The notes under the pieces: model-generated
Told to the model about the DNA's origin: nothing
Databases searched by the model: none
What the model saw: the letters and a program-made list of their open reading frames with translations, nothing else
Translations under genes and position numbers: made by a program
Shown here: positions 20,640-32,640 of the stretch, in pieces
How the letters are laid out: the number at the start of each line of letters is the position of its first letter
Numbering within the stretch: the stretch's first letter is position 1
Assembly: GCA_032718475.1 (NCBI GenBank)
Contig: JAUCBJ010001616.1
Location: forward strand, 98,909-162,908
DNA length: 64,000 nt
Reading direction: 5' to 3'
Origin: Nemertoderma westbladi
Lineage: Eukaryota; Xenacoelomorpha; Nemertodermatida; Nemertodermatidae

Positions 20640-20900
20640 GGCATGCTGCATTGCAGCTGCATTATATATATTACATTACATATTAAGAATGATATGCCGG
20701 CTTGTCGACAAAATTCCTCCCCCAAAACTCCCTATCACCCAAGATATTTGCTAGATCATCCGCATCTTTAGGGCCAGTGTCCTTTAAGATGTGTCTTAAG
20801 AAAGTCATGGGTTCACGCAGTGCTTTTGGGAATTTTGTCCAAAAGACTTTCAAGGATGCGATATGTACTGGCAGTATTTATCGTGTGATATAGCATGTAA
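20640..20900 (-). mobile_element. LINE 3'-end fragment (TAG-tailed family)
   Basis: On the - strand it encodes PMTFLRHILKDTGPKDADDL, then GDREFWGRNFVDKPAYHS and a stop. This matches the C-terminus seen at 52.2-52.5 kb (GDRELWRCNFVDKPAQHS) and at 26.8 kb. The tail TGCAGCTGCAATGCAGCATG follows at 20640-20665. Confidence 0.75.
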
Positions 20901-20943
20901 TCTGGCGAATATAATCTAATCTCGAAATGTATGTCAACTTGTG

Positions 20944-21246
20944 TTAGTGGATCGTTAGTTGAGGAGTTGCTTTGTTGATAAGCCGGCATAACATTCTTAA
21001 TGTACGCTGCATTGGGTTTGCCAAATCTGAATTACATGGTGGTGACAAAATGTTATTGTCCAACCGGCATAGCATCTCAAATAGTTTCAATGCTGTAGGC
21101 CGACTATAGTAGTTGTAGTTATTGGTTCGACCCATTAATCCTAATCCATCATGTCTGTCCCCTTCCATACTATTACACTTGTACAGATAGTCTAATATTT
21201 TATTTATTGCTGAAGACTTACAACACATCGTAGGCAACCATCTCAA
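20944..21246 (-). CDS. Unrecognised 100-aa open frame
   Basis: ATG-initiated frame with MRWLPTMCCKSSAIN and YNYYSRPTALKLFEMLCRLD. I do not recognise it. Its last third overlaps a + strand LINE tail (TTGTTGATAAGCCGGCATAA at 20969-20988), so the C-terminal residues are read from repeat DNA. It may be an exon of a host gene or a chance frame. Confidence 0.2.
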   Translation of the reverse strand: MRWLPTMCCKSSAINKILDYLYKCNSMEGDRHDGLGLMGRTNNYNYYSRPTALKLFEMLCRLDNNILSPPCNSDLANPMQRTLRMLCRLINKATPQLTIH

Positions 21247-21528
21247 CTCATTTTTCCATCCGGCACGGCACTATAGCAACTAAAACCGTAGCTAACTGCC
21301 ACAAGTGATGTAAGAATCAACAATTGTTTCATAATTATTGAAATAATTTTATACTAAAGAGATTGTAAAAGTTTAATATAATATGTTAACAAAATAAATA
21401 ATATTTTTTCAAATAATAATTAAGACAATCTGAAGGCAATGCTATAAAAAAATGTAGTAATGAATCAAAAGCAAACGCACAAATGGCACAAGTTTTCCAC
21501 TCTCTCTGTCTGTCTTTATCTGTCGGTC

Positions 21529-22866
21529 TCTGTTCGCCCCCTTCTTGGTTCGGTCCGGGTCTCTGTCCACCACCTGGGTTTGGTTCGGGCCTCTGTCTGC
21601 CTCATAAGCCAACTGGGGGTAATTGACCGACCCCTTGCCTTGGTTCGGTCCGGGTCTCTGTCCACCCACTGGGTTCGGTCCAGGACTCTGTCCGCACCCT
21701 GGTTTGGTCCAGGACTCTGTCCGCTCCCTGGATTCAGTCCGGGGCACTGTCCGCCCCATTGGTTCGGTCCGGGTGTCTGTCCACCCCCTGGGTTCGGTCC
21801 AGGACTCTGTTCGCACCATGGTTCGGTCCAGGACTCTGCACGCCCCCTGGGTACGGTCCGGGACACTGTCCGCCCCCTTGGTTTGGTCCGCGTCTCTGTC
21901 CACCACCTGGGTTTGGTTCGGGCCTCTGTCTGCCCCATAAGCCAACTGGGGGTAATTGTCCGACCCCTTGCCTTTATTCGGTCCGGGTCTCTGTCCAACC
22001 CCTGGGTTCGGTCCAGGACTCTGTCCGCACCCTGGTTTGGTCCAGGACTCCGTCCGCTCCCTAGGTTCAGTCCGGGACACTGTCCGCCCCATTGGTTCGG
22101 TCCGGGAATCTGTCCACCCCCTGGGTTCGGTCCAGGACTCTGTACGCACCCTGGTTCGGTCCAGGACTCTGTCCGCCCCCTGGGTACGGTCCGGGACACT
22201 GTCCGCCCCATTGGTTCGGTCCGGGTCTCTGTCCATCCCCTGGGTTCGGTACAGGACTCTGTCCGCCCCCTGGATACGGTCCGGGACACTGTCCGCCCCA
22301 TTGGTTCGGTCCGGGTCTCTGTCCACCCCCTGGGTTCGGTCCAGGACTCTGTCCGCCCCCTTGGTACGGTCCGGGACACTGTCCGCCCCATTGGTTCGGT
22401 CCGGGTCTCTGTCCACCCCCTGTGTTCGGTCCAGGACTCTGTCCGCACCCTGGTTCGGTCCAGCACTCTGTCCGCCCCCTGGGTACGGTCCGGGACACTG
22501 TCCGCCCCCTTGGTTTGGTTCGGGTCTCTGTCCACCACCTGGGTTTGGTTCGGGCCTCTGTCTGCCCCATAAGCCAACTGTGGGTAATTGTGCTCCCCCT
22601 TGCCTTGGTTCGGTCCGGGACTCTGTCCGCCCCCTTGGTTCGGTCCGGGACTCTGTCCACCCCCTGGGTTCGGTCCAGGAGTCTGTCCGCACCCTGGTTC
22701 GGTCCAGGACTCTGTCCGCCCCCTGGGTACGGTCCGGGACACTGTCCGCCCCCTTGGTTCGGTCCGGGTCTCTGTCCACCCCCTGGGTTCGGTCCGGAAC
22801 TCTGTCCACCCCCTTGGTTCAGTCCAGGTCTCGGTCAGCCCCCTGGGTTCGGTCCGGGACTTTATC
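21529..22866 (+). repeat. 30-bp minisatellite, about 44 copies
   Basis: The unit is close to GTCCGCCCCCTGGGTACGGT plus CCGGGACACT, with C/T variants. A longer variant block containing AAGCCAACTG occurs at 21605, 21939 and 22571, which shows higher-order duplication. All six frames are open over long stretches because 30 is a multiple of three; none has support as a gene. Confidence 0.95.
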
Positions 22867-23816
22867 AATGATGAGTGATTTTTTGCCGAGTTGGCAACCG
22901 TTGGATCGAGTTTTGTAATGCAGCAGAGAGAGAATAAACCATAATAATTTATTGGCGCTGATCTGCGAAAATCATATCAGATCATTGTAGGTCAACTATT
23001 ACAGTTTCATTTAACTCAGTCTGACTCTTGAGCCTATATCTATCATTACTGTGATGTGTCTATTTTTGATTCCTTAAAATAATTCAAAGTATCATTTTTA
23101 GTGTATTTGTCCATATCACATCAAGGCGGTAATGTAGACTTGTGCCGGACTTCACATTTTCTGCGACATCTCAAGAACTATTCCCTCTATGTTTGTTTTG
23201 AAGGTGTCTACCCCCACCCCCGGTCATTGCGGTTCTAATGAACATAATATTAATGTAGTAGGAGAACTCAAAGTTGGCCAACGCGAAAATTTGAGAATAA
23301 TCAACACTTGCGCCAAATGGTAGGTTCTGGCCATGTGCCTGTGGCACTAGTTCCCTTGATCCATAAAAAATAAAAATTTTGTAATCTAACTAAGTTTGGA
23401 CACATTGGATGACATTTTATGTATGCAGGAAGTTCTTTCATGAGTCATTGATCTTTCATCCATGTGTTTATATTGCTATAAATTTCATTATGGTTAATGC
23501 TATTATTATATCGCTGATTGTGCTTTATAGATCTGATATTACGAACAACTGTAACTATAAACTCAGTAATTTTACCAGCCTTCGGCCTTTCAGCATCCTC
23601 AACAGCCGTTCAGTAGCCTAACAGACGCGGCGACGAGTATTTTCCACACGACTCAAAATACCACACCGGTCGGGATCCTCGCCAACTCGGATCCCGTCAC
23701 ACTAACTCCAGACATTATTTTGTTAATAAAAAAAGCATTGCCTTACTTTATGTTGTCTGTTTTACAAAACATTGGAAAGTGTGTTTGTATTGAATAGTTT
23801 GCGATGGCAGAAATTA
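22867..23816. other. Intergenic
   Basis: No gene is seen. Positions 23650-23697 (CGGGATCCTCGCCAACTCGG) match 58829-58871 in reverse complement, and 22884-22900 carries a related GCCGAGTTGGCAACC, so dispersed-repeat ends are present. Confidence 0.4.
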
Positions 23817-23818
23817 TA

Positions 23819-24237
23819 AAGTGCTAACTCGACGAGATTGTTACGTCTCATAAAAAGCAATCAATTAGTTCAATATGACTGCCATCAATTTCATACTAGG
23901 TTAGCACTACAGTATAATATTCAATTTACTTTTAAAATATTATACTACTAACATTTACACATTGCAGTTAGCACTATATTAACTTTACTATCAAAATGTT
24001 ATACTGCTAACATTTACACACAAAGTTAGCACTACAGAAGATTCAGCCGATATAGTGATGCACACATGAGACGCTAGGGGGCGCATCGCAATTTACACAT
24101 ACACATGTACGTGTTTGCAACAACTTTAAAGTGCTAACAGCCAAACTGAAAGCAAATTTGGACCAATCATGGCTTAAGAATTCATTTGGCAGGTTTGGTT
24201 AGCACTTTAAGTTAGCACTTTAAAAAAGTTAGCACTT
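23819..24237. mobile_element. TA-flanked MITE with GTTAGCACT motifs
   Basis: The ends AAGTGCTAAC and GTTAGCACTT are inverted and each is flanked by TA (23817-23818 and 24238-24239), as for Tc1/mariner-type elements. The motif GTTAGCAC or its complement recurs about nine times inside. Confidence 0.6.
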
Positions 24238-24376
24238 TACCCTAAAAAGCTGCTGTATAGTTAGACCTTTAGGGGTTCTACAAACACATTCACGGTGACA
24301 CACTTACACCCTTTATATTCGTAATTGTAGTTGACTATTTTATTCGCATGTCCTTAGATCATCATAATGATGATGG

Positions 24377-25690
24377 GTGATAACTCCACCTACTGTACTG
24401 GCACAAATAAATAAATACGGCGTACCACAGGGAAGTGTGCTCGGTCCCATCTTATTTATTATTTACATAAATGACCTTGTTGATGTATTGTCGGCAAACT
24501 GTTCACTGTTTGCTAACGATACATCTCTTTTATCTAGAATCATTCATCCTGTTGTGCGCGCTCACTTTCTTAACCACGAACTTCATGAACTACACACTTG
24601 GGCTACTAAATGGCTCGTAACTTTTAACCCAGAGAAAACCATTGTAATGACTATGTGTGGTACCATCCCCTACCAGACAGTGCCATTCCATCTAAATGGT
24701 GATGTCCTTCCGTGTGGTGAGACTCAGAAACACCTGGGACTGGTATTTTCTTCCAATTTCAAGTTCAATGACCATGTCCTAGAACTAATTAACTCAGTTT
24801 CGAGAAATCTATTGGTTCTGCGGAAAACTAAATACATCCTATCCAAAGATGCAATACTAAAAATATACAAAACATTTATACGTCCTAAACTGGAATACGG
24901 CTGTGCGGTCTGGAACAACATATCTCAAGAAATGTCGGTCTACTTGACAATTTTGAACTTGAAATTCTAAGAATTGCCACTGGTGCTCCATCTCGCACAT
25001 CACATAGAAAGTTGCATACCGAATGCAACATACAGAGTCTCTCTTCCAGGCGCTCAGCCATCTGCTTAATAACTTTTTATAAAATTATTAACAAGTTAAC
25101 TCCGGAGTACTTATTTTCCAGAATCCCAATTACAGTAGGGCAAAACCCATCACATAGTTACCCTCTCAGAAATAGTGCCATTTCTCAAACATTTCTCAAA
25201 TATCGTACCGTAAAAACCTTTATGGCAAATCTTTCTTTCCAAACACTATAAAAAATTGGAACGATCTCCCTTTATCAACACGTTCACTCCCTCTCCCAAC
25301 GTTTAAATCCCGACTTATTTCAAATAATGTTATCAAACCATTTTACTGTGTTGGAACCCGCAAATTTCAAATCATTGTCTGCCAGTCGCGATTGCGGTCT
25401 AGTGAACTATCTGCAGACATGGTATCCAGGCACCTTCAGGACTCACTTGAGTGCACCTCATGCGGTGCTGCCACAGAAACCGACTTTCACTTTTTTATAA
25501 CTTGTCCGAGTTCCTCTGGTGCCCGCCGTACACTGAAGGTTGGGTTGTAAGCTCTGGGGGCTTCACTGTTATTAAACTCTGTATTAGAGGAACAAGGTAT
25601 ATCTGCGACCGATTACAACAAATTTGTCTCCCTTCTAAACACCTTTATTGTCTCTACTCAGCGTTTTCGGCTACTTTCACAATAAAACAA
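24377..25690 (+). pseudogene. LINE fragment (copy 3): reverse transcriptase to C-terminus
   Basis: Begins at the RT motif YGVPQGSVLGPILFIIYIND, then CSLFANDTSLLSR. The usual FADD catalytic pair reads FAND (GCT AAC GAT), a loss of the first Asp. Thumb and C-terminal parts follow: KTFIRPKLEYGCAVWN, LSSRRSAICLITFYK, and, in a shifted frame near 25430, LECTSCGAATETDFHFF. Frameshifts near 24950 and 25250 and stops later make it inactive. 5' truncated; the 3' untranslated part probably runs to about 26036. Confidence 0.8.
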
Positions 25691-26109
25691 AACCATTAGC
25701 CCAAAATATTTACTTACTTGCTTGCATATATACCTTTTCCCTTCAACTGTCATTGTTAGCTAATTAAATAGATTCATTTGGTAATGTAAATTAAATTTCA
25801 CTGTATGTTGCTACATTATATTATTATATTATTAATGTTTATTGATGTGCCTTCTATTTTGTGGCTTGGGTTGTGAGTCAGCGCGCCCGTCGGTCTAGTA
25901 TATTTTTATTTTATAAAGTTTATTGTTTACCATATTTTTACAACTTTCACTCCTAGCACCTCTAATTTGATCTAATAACTAAGCTGGATATAGGGCCTCA
26001 TATGTCCTAATTGTTATTGTTATTGTCAATTGTCAAAATGTGACCCTTAAGCTTAATTTAATATACAGTCCTCCGCTAGAGAAAATAAATACCGGTAAAT
26101 CCATTAATG
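25691..26109. other. Probable LINE 3' untranslated part and spacer
   Basis: No gene is seen. TTGTTATTGTTATTGTC at 26009-26025 could be the simple-repeat tail of the preceding LINE. Confidence 0.35.
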
Positions 26110-26944
26110 TACCTTAACTGATCTAGAATTTGCTGATGACTTAGGGGTACCGGAATTACTAGAGGGAGCCAAAAGGCTCCTGTTTTCATTGGGGCAGCTT
26201 TTTCTTAACTCCAAGAAGACCAAAATTATGACAGTGAACATTGACTGCCCTCAAGTAATGTGTAATAAGCTCCATAGGGATGGTTTGCTTGAGCATGTAA
26301 TTAAATTCTAGCACTTGGGATCACGGATCTGCAAGTCAGGTCGAGAAGAAAACCTTAGTATATGTAATGCAGGAGAAGAAGATCATTAGAACATGCTGCT
26401 TCTAGTGGTGGTCTTTTTATTAACTCCAGAAAGACCAAAATTTTGACAGTTAACTTTGAACGTTCTCAGCAAGTCTCTGATCGGATGAGCATAAGCTCAA
26501 AGGATGGTATGCTTGAGCCGGTGGACGACTTCTGTTACCTGGGATCATGGATTCGGAAGTCAGGTGAGGACCTTCGAATACGTAAGGGAAAGGCATGGGC
26601 AGCCGTGAATAGGCTTTCCAGGACTTGGAAGTCACCGAGAATTAATCGGAAACTTAAGGTCCGATTATTTAGAGCAGAAGTAGTTCCAGTACTCCTCTAC
26701 GGGAGTCCATGCTGGGCTCTAACTGCTGATGATACCAAATCTCTGGATGGCACATTCACAAGAATGCTACGCCGGGTTCATTGTGTCAAGTACAATGCAC
26801 ACATCTCCAACCAGACACTATATAACATTGGAGATGTCATGGGTGATAGGGAGTTGTGGCGGCGCAATTTTGTCGACACGCCGGCACAGCATTCTTAAAA
26901 ATGCAGCTGCAATGCAGCATGCCGATACTAGTAGTAGTATGCTG
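26110..26944 (+). pseudogene. LINE fragments of the TAG-tailed family (copy 4)
   Basis: Two overlapping, tandem pieces of the same RT C-terminal region. The first, 26110-26380, has LEFADDLGVPELLEGAKRLL and KTKIMTVNI. The second, 26390-26897, has PKILTVNFERSQQVSDRM, then FCYLGSWIRKSG, RLFRAEVVPVLLYGSPCWAL and the C-terminus MGDRELWRRNFVDTPAQHS. The tail TGCAGCTGCAATGCAGCATG followed by TAGTAGTAG ends at about 26940. Confidence 0.8.
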
Positions 26945-27056
26945 GGCTCTATCTAACTGCAGAGGATGCCGAATCTCTGGATGGCACTTTCGCAAGAAGG
27001 GTGCGCAATGCGTATTGCGGCGAAATTTTGTTGACAAGCAATCACATCATACTTAA
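26945..27056 (+). pseudogene. Second, internally deleted LINE tail fused to copy 4
   Basis: Starts directly after the TAG repeats with GCTGGGCTCTATCTAACTGC, equivalent to codons ALTAEDAESLDGTF of the LINE. It then jumps to CGGCGAAATTTTGTTGACAAG (RNFVDK). Head-to-tail joining to the previous copy with an internal deletion. Confidence 0.65.
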
Positions 27057-27690
27057 TATCGACATAAAAAGTTGCGTGCCCAGGTCACCGGCGGAAACAT
27101 ATTAAGTTGGAGGGGGGGGTGAGGGGGTTGCAATCTTTTTCAGGTGATCAAAGTAGTATTATACTTAATTATATTTAATATATAATGCAATTATATAATG
27201 CAGCACGCTGTTAGCAGTAGTAATATTTCCTAGACAAGCGCCAAGGTTAGAGTAACTCACCACACCCATTGATTCTCTATCAAATTGAAATCCACATAAA
27301 AGACTATTAAGAACAGCACTAAACATGAATAAACTAAACAGGCGATGAATATATAATCTGTGTGTAATAATCAGCAAATATTCTGAGTAATTTTTATTTA
27401 GATAATAAAATCGTTGTTACTGATATTATCTTATGGGAAACTTCCGTTAAGATTATTGGTTCCCATGACCTGAGTCATATTCATGGAACATAGTCACGTA
27501 TTTCACCGGATTTTAATGATTATAATCGATTTCTACGTACACACACCCCCTTCTTGTATAAGATGACAAACATTACATTACAGAGATATTTGCGATAGAT
27601 AATATCTCCCTTGGAACACACAGCCCATTAATTAGTGAACTAAATGGCAACACCCATATTTGTAGAAGTGAAGTTCAGTTGGTACCAAAC
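27057..27690. other. Intergenic
   Basis: No gene is seen. It contains a G-run (GGAGGGGGGGG near 27108) and AT-rich sequence leading into a possible promoter. Confidence 0.4.
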
Positions 27691-27692
27691 CA

Positions 27693-27726
27693 TATAAAGG
27701 CTGTGAAACGGCTGTGTGTCAGTCAG
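27693..27726 (+). promoter_or_regulatory. Candidate core promoter
   Basis: TATAAAG at 27693-27699 is followed at the usual 25-30 bp by TCAGTC (27719-27724), which fits an initiator. A donor-like AAATGTAAGT (GT at 27825) ends a possible first exon. Confidence 0.35.
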
Positions 27727-28800
27727 TATACCTTACGAGTACTTAATCACAGTGTCGCAGAATCGCTACAATTTATTCAGCTCCAAAGATCCTGACGAAA
27801 GACAAAATTTATCTACAAATAAATGTAAGTTTATAATCTAATTGCGTTGCCTTATGTTATACATATAAAGTAGCAAAGGTGCAGAAATATTTTTGTAGAA
27901 ATAGATACATTTTTAGTAATATATTTTCTCCTGAACATCTTATATTAAATCTTTCACCAACATTATTAATGTTGCTTCATAAACATACAACAACATTCCA
28001 GTCACAGTGTGACCGTACACTTAATCAGGTTATACAGTATAAATAACTAGACCTATTATCTGTCTGTTCGTACATATTTAGACCTACCAGCTGTCTCTAT
28101 GTACATAAAGTACATACGGAGATTTACCATCAGTATGTACGTAGATACCAACACAGAACATCAATCTTTACATACATAGATACCTACTGTCATTATTACT
28201 AAACCATAATTACTATCGGCTTGTAATATTATTATTTTAGGTTGATCAGCGATACAGAAGATCAAATTCTAAGTGAATATAGACGAACCTCCCCAGTTAC
28301 CAACGTTCCTTCTCGTTCCATCCAATAACCTTCAGTTCCAGAACTTAATAATTGTAAATCAACCCATTGTAAGTTATACTTTTGTTATATATTATAATGT
28401 GAGCCGTATTTTAGTTTTTGTGATATTTATGTTCACGAGATATTCATAGATTTTTCGATAGTAAACAATAGCCTTCTGGTGGGTTTGGACGCAGAGTGGA
28501 GGCAGTTAGTTTGTAATGAATTGTTTTACATTTTTTACATATTTTTTTTAATATATGTACGAGAATTATTTTATTTATTTAATATCGGCGAATAGGAGTC
28601 AGCATGGAATGAAGAAATTGCATTGAATTTGGTAAGATAAACCTATTTTTGTAATCCATTTCTGTAATGATCTGTTTCGGAAGTAACCAAACCAATAGAC
28701 ACGGCGGTACGTATCATTTACCTTTACCGCAAACAAATTATTCCGTTAAAAATGAGTGTAAATGTTAGACCAAAACTCTATGTAGTCTATGATGATATAT
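27721..28800 (+). other. Possible 5' exons of an unidentified gene
   Basis: Candidate exons are 27721-27824 (donor GTAAGT), 28241-28368 (acceptor ATTATTTTAG, donor GTAAGT) and perhaps 28596-28631. A candidate first coding exon begins at ATG 28752, reads MSVNVRPKLYVVYDDI and ends at 28800 before GTAAGC. I do not recognise the peptide and no following exon is identified. The splice signals are good, but the model is inferred from signals alone. Confidence 0.25.
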
Positions 28801-28802
28801 GT

Positions 28803-29284
28803 AAGCCGACCACTTGCGACTTACTCTTTATACATGACCCAAGAGTGGTTGGAACTTGGCCTAACCTAAATACCTTATGTGTAAACTAGCCGACTTCTAG
28901 CGATCCTCCATAAGTCACCTGTGGTCGGCTGGTCGGCTTTCATATAAAATGAAATGAACTGGAATGTCTTTGCCAACGGAGTAATAGTCATAATAATATT
29001 TGTTCCCACTTTATTATTCATATATACTAGTTAACAGATTCAAAATAATTTAAATAGACATTAAATATATAATTAATAGTAAATAGTAATAACTGGCCAA
29101 CTATATAGTACGTAGTTATACCAATTAACCAATCAAATGCTGTGCATGATAATGAGGGACAGTAATTAGGGTAGACGCATTGTTATTGGATTCATATAGC
29201 GGACCATTATTGCGTCGATTTTCCCCTGGAGAGGATAAAATTTTTCTTGCGTCGAAAGTTCCCCGACTATCTGATAATAGAAAA
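28803..29284. other. Intergenic
   Basis: No gene is seen. A short imperfect inverted repeat around GCCGACC / GGTCGGC joins 28804-28810 and 28924-28940. Confidence 0.35.
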
Positions 29285-29962
29285 TGCCGTAGGGCTGTTA
29301 GTTCTACATGCCGTAGTGCTGTTATTCACACATGCTGTAGTGTTGTTAGTTCTACATGTCGCAGTGCTGTTATTCACACATGCGGCAGTGTTGTTAGTTC
29401 TACATGCCGTAGTGCTGTTATTCACACATACTGCAGTGTTGTTAGTTCTACATGCAGTAGTGCTGTTATTCACACATGCTGCAGTGTTGTTAGTTCTATA
29501 TGCCGCAGTGCTGTTATTCACACATGCTGCAGGGTTGTTAGTTCAACATGCCGTAGTGCTGTTATTCACACATGCTGCAGGGTTGTTAGTTCTACATGCG
29601 TAGTGCTGTTATTCACACATGCTGCAGTGTTGTTAGTTCTACATGCCGTAGTGCTGTTATTCACACATGCTGCAGTGTTGTTAGTTCTACATGCCGTAGT
29701 GCTGTTCTGTTACACACATGCTGCAGTGTTGTTAGTTCTACATGCCGCAGTGCTGTTATTCACACATGCTGCAGTGTTGTTAGTTCTACATGCCGCAGTG
29801 CTGTTATTCACACATGCTGCAGTGTTGTTAGTTCTACATGCCGCAGTGCTGTTATTCACACATGCTGCAGGGTTGTTAGTTCTACATGCCGTAGTGCTGT
29901 TATTCACACATGCCGCAGTGCTGTTAGTTCTACTTGTCGCAGTGCTGTTAGTTGTACTTGAT
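29285..29962 (+). repeat. 48-bp minisatellite built of two 24-bp halves, about 14 copies
   Basis: Halves: TGCCGTAGTGCTGTTATTCA plus CACA, and TGCTGCAGTGTTGTTAGTTC plus TACA. Small irregularities are a lost base near 29600 and an inserted TTCTG near 29705. Frames open in several registers are repeat artefacts. Confidence 0.95.
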
Positions 29963-30398
29963 AGGCCACTAGGGGGATGTAGCCTGGGTCTCTCCGGTCT
30001 GTCGTTGACTTAGGTTTGTTAGTGCCGAGGTGGGATGCTGGCCAAGGAATGGTGCAACCTTCGCCTGCATCCAAACTTTGCCCGGTGAAAACTTCGCCCG
30101 CAAAGGAATCTTCGCCCGCCAGCAACCTTCGCCCATAATATTTGTGTTAGTTACCATTTCAGTTACCAATTGAGGGAAAGGAACAGGTTACAGAGTTGGC
30201 TTTTTCTAACCAAAACAATAAACGATGTTGTTACCAATTGAAGGGAAGTAGCAGGTTACAGAGACGGATTTTTCTAACCAAAAAATCATTGTTTAGTGGG
30301 CGATGTTTGCTCATGGGCGATGATTGCCCGCGGGCAAAGTTCAGCCGGATGATAGTTGGTCATTTTCAAGGCGAAGATTTGTGTCTCTCCTGTCTAAC

Positions 30399-31645
30399 AT
30401 TCACCGGGGTTGTGAGGGCCGAGGTGGGATGCTGGCCAGCTGGGGTTATGTATAGGGGTTGTGAGTGCCGCGGTTGGATGCTGGCCAACTAGAGGGATGT
30501 AGTCAGGGTCTCTCCTGTCCGACATTTACCGGGGTTGTGAGGGCCGCGGTGGGATGCTGGCCAACTAGAGAGATGTAGTCTGGGTCTCTCCTGTCTGACA
30601 TTGTCCGGGGTTGTGAGGGCCGAGGTGGGATGCTGGCCAACTAGAGGGATGTAGTCTGGGTCTCTCCTGTCTGACATTCACCGGGGTTGTGAGGGCCGCG
30701 GTGGGATGCTGGCCAACTAGAGAGATATGGTCTGGTTCTCTCCTGTCTAACATTCACCGGGGTTGTGAGGGCCGAGGTGGGATGCTGGCCAACTGGGGTT
30801 ATGTATAGGGTTGTGAGTGCCGCGGTGGGATGCTGGCAAACTGGGGAGATGTAGTCTGGGTCTCTCCTGTCCGACATTTACCGGGGTTATGAGGGCCGAG
30901 GTGGGATGCTGGCCAACTAGAGGGATGTAGTCTGGGTCTCTCCTGTCTGACATTCACCGGGGTTGTGAGTGCCGCGGTGGGATGCTGGCCAACTGGGGAG
31001 ATGTAGTCTGGGTCTCTCCTGTTTGACATTCACCGGGGTTGTGAGGGCCGAGGTGGGATGCCGGCCTACTGGGGAGATGTAGTCTGGGTCTCTCCTGTCT
31101 AACATTCACCGCAGTTGTAAGGGCCGCGTTGGGATGCTGGCCAACTGGGGAGATGTAGTCTGGGTCTCTCCTGTCTGACATTCACCGGAGTTGTAAGGGC
31201 CGCGTTGGGATGCTGGCCAACTGGGGAGATATTGTCTGTGTCTCTCCTGTCTGACATTCACCGGAGGTGTAAGGGCCGCGTTGGGATGCTGGCCAACTGG
31301 GGAGATGTAGTCTGGGTCTCTCCTGTCTGACATTCACCGGAGTTGTAAGGGGCGCGTTGGGATGCTGGCCAACTGGGGAGATGTAGTTTGGGTCTCTCCT
31401 GTCTGACATTCACCGGAGTTGTAAGGGCCGCGTTGGGATGCTGGCCAACTGGGGAGATGTAGTTTGGGTCTCTCCTGTCTGACATTCACCGGAGTTGTAA
31501 GGGCCGCGTTGGGATGCTGGCCAACTGGGGAGATGTAGTCTAGGTCTCTCCTGTCTGACATTGACCAGGGTTGTGAGGGCCGAGGTGGGATGCTAGCCAA
31601 CTAGAGGGATGTAGTCTGGGTCTCTCCTGTCTGATATTCACCATC
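30399..31645 (+). repeat. 76-bp minisatellite, about 16 copies
   Basis: The unit contains GTTGTGAGGGCCGAGGTGGG, ATGCTGGCCAACTAGAGGGA and TCTCTCCTGTCTGACATTCA. Two sub-variants separate: AGAGGGATG / GAGGTGGG copies mainly at 30399-31080 and GGGGAGATG / GCGTTGGG copies at 31090-31540. A diverged half-copy at 29975-30035 lies before a CTTCGCCC-rich spacer (30035-30390). Confidence 0.95.
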
Positions 31646-32640
31646 TGGCCTTCTCTGTAGAAGGTTTGTGCCAGAATGGGTAAGGTCAAGCAGCAGACTT
31701 CTCATCCTCGAGTAGAAGAAATGATAGGCAGACAACCAGGAATTGGACGACGCCAGTGGGCCACTTGCTTTCCGATTTCTCCATCCTCCACTGATGGCCA
31801 GACCAATGAATTAATTACGACGACAACCATATTTAACAGTATGGTGTTTTGTTAATGAGTTGGCTGTCGGGACAGTTACAGCACCATGATTGCCAGTCCA
31901 CAGGGTGAGCTTCTAGTACGTCCACCACTTGTTGGTGTCATCTGCAGTACATTGACTGTAACATGGTCTAACGTGGTAACGTGGTCTAACATTGACTGTA
32001 GCAAATTGGCCAGACCATGTCCTGTGCATCTTTGCCAATACTAAGCTGAAACTACCAACACCAACACTATAAGTTAGCTACTTCATTTTAGATTTATGAG
32101 ACTTTATTTAATTTGCAAATACTGTCGCATTATTCCAGGAAAATATTTTATGCAAATTAACACGCCGAGAAACAATAAAGGCTCCTTAACCAACCAACAA
32201 CACCTATACAAACACAAACATTAAACAGATTAGCTCTAAACATTTTAAATACGGATTATTACACGTTCGTGGGGCCTTCGCGTAGCACGAGGCTAAGTTA
32301 TCAGATACAGATTAAAATTGAGCAATTCTATCCCAAAATCGGTACTTAAGAAATTTAAATAAATAAATAAGAAATTTAATCAAACTGCCAATAAGAATAT
32401 ATCTCTTAATCTGCACCACGCACCCCAAACCAAAGGAGCACAGAGGATTAATGAAAGGCAGAGTTATTAACAGGAAATTTGTGTTTTAAAAGTAATATAT
32501 TTTTAGGTGTGGAGGCAACCAAATATGTAAAAATTATTAAAACTTACCTTATGCCGATAGTATTGATACTGAAATATTAATTTATAAGGTCAACACCTCA
32601 AATAAATTATTTAGCCAGATTGTAAAGAATATGATTAAAT
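31646..32640. other. Intergenic
   Basis: No convincing gene is seen. GTGGTAACGTGGTCTAAC is doubled around 31960-31995. Confidence 0.35.

Noticed and set aside
21442-22918. Open frames of 450 aa and more on both strands (Gly/Pro/Arg/Thr-rich)
   Set aside because: They lie in a 30-bp tandem repeat; a period divisible by three keeps all frames open, and six overlapping frames cannot all be genes.
29180-30013. 277-aa Cys/Val-rich frame
   Set aside because: A 24/48-bp minisatellite read in frame; the frame changes composition at each indel.
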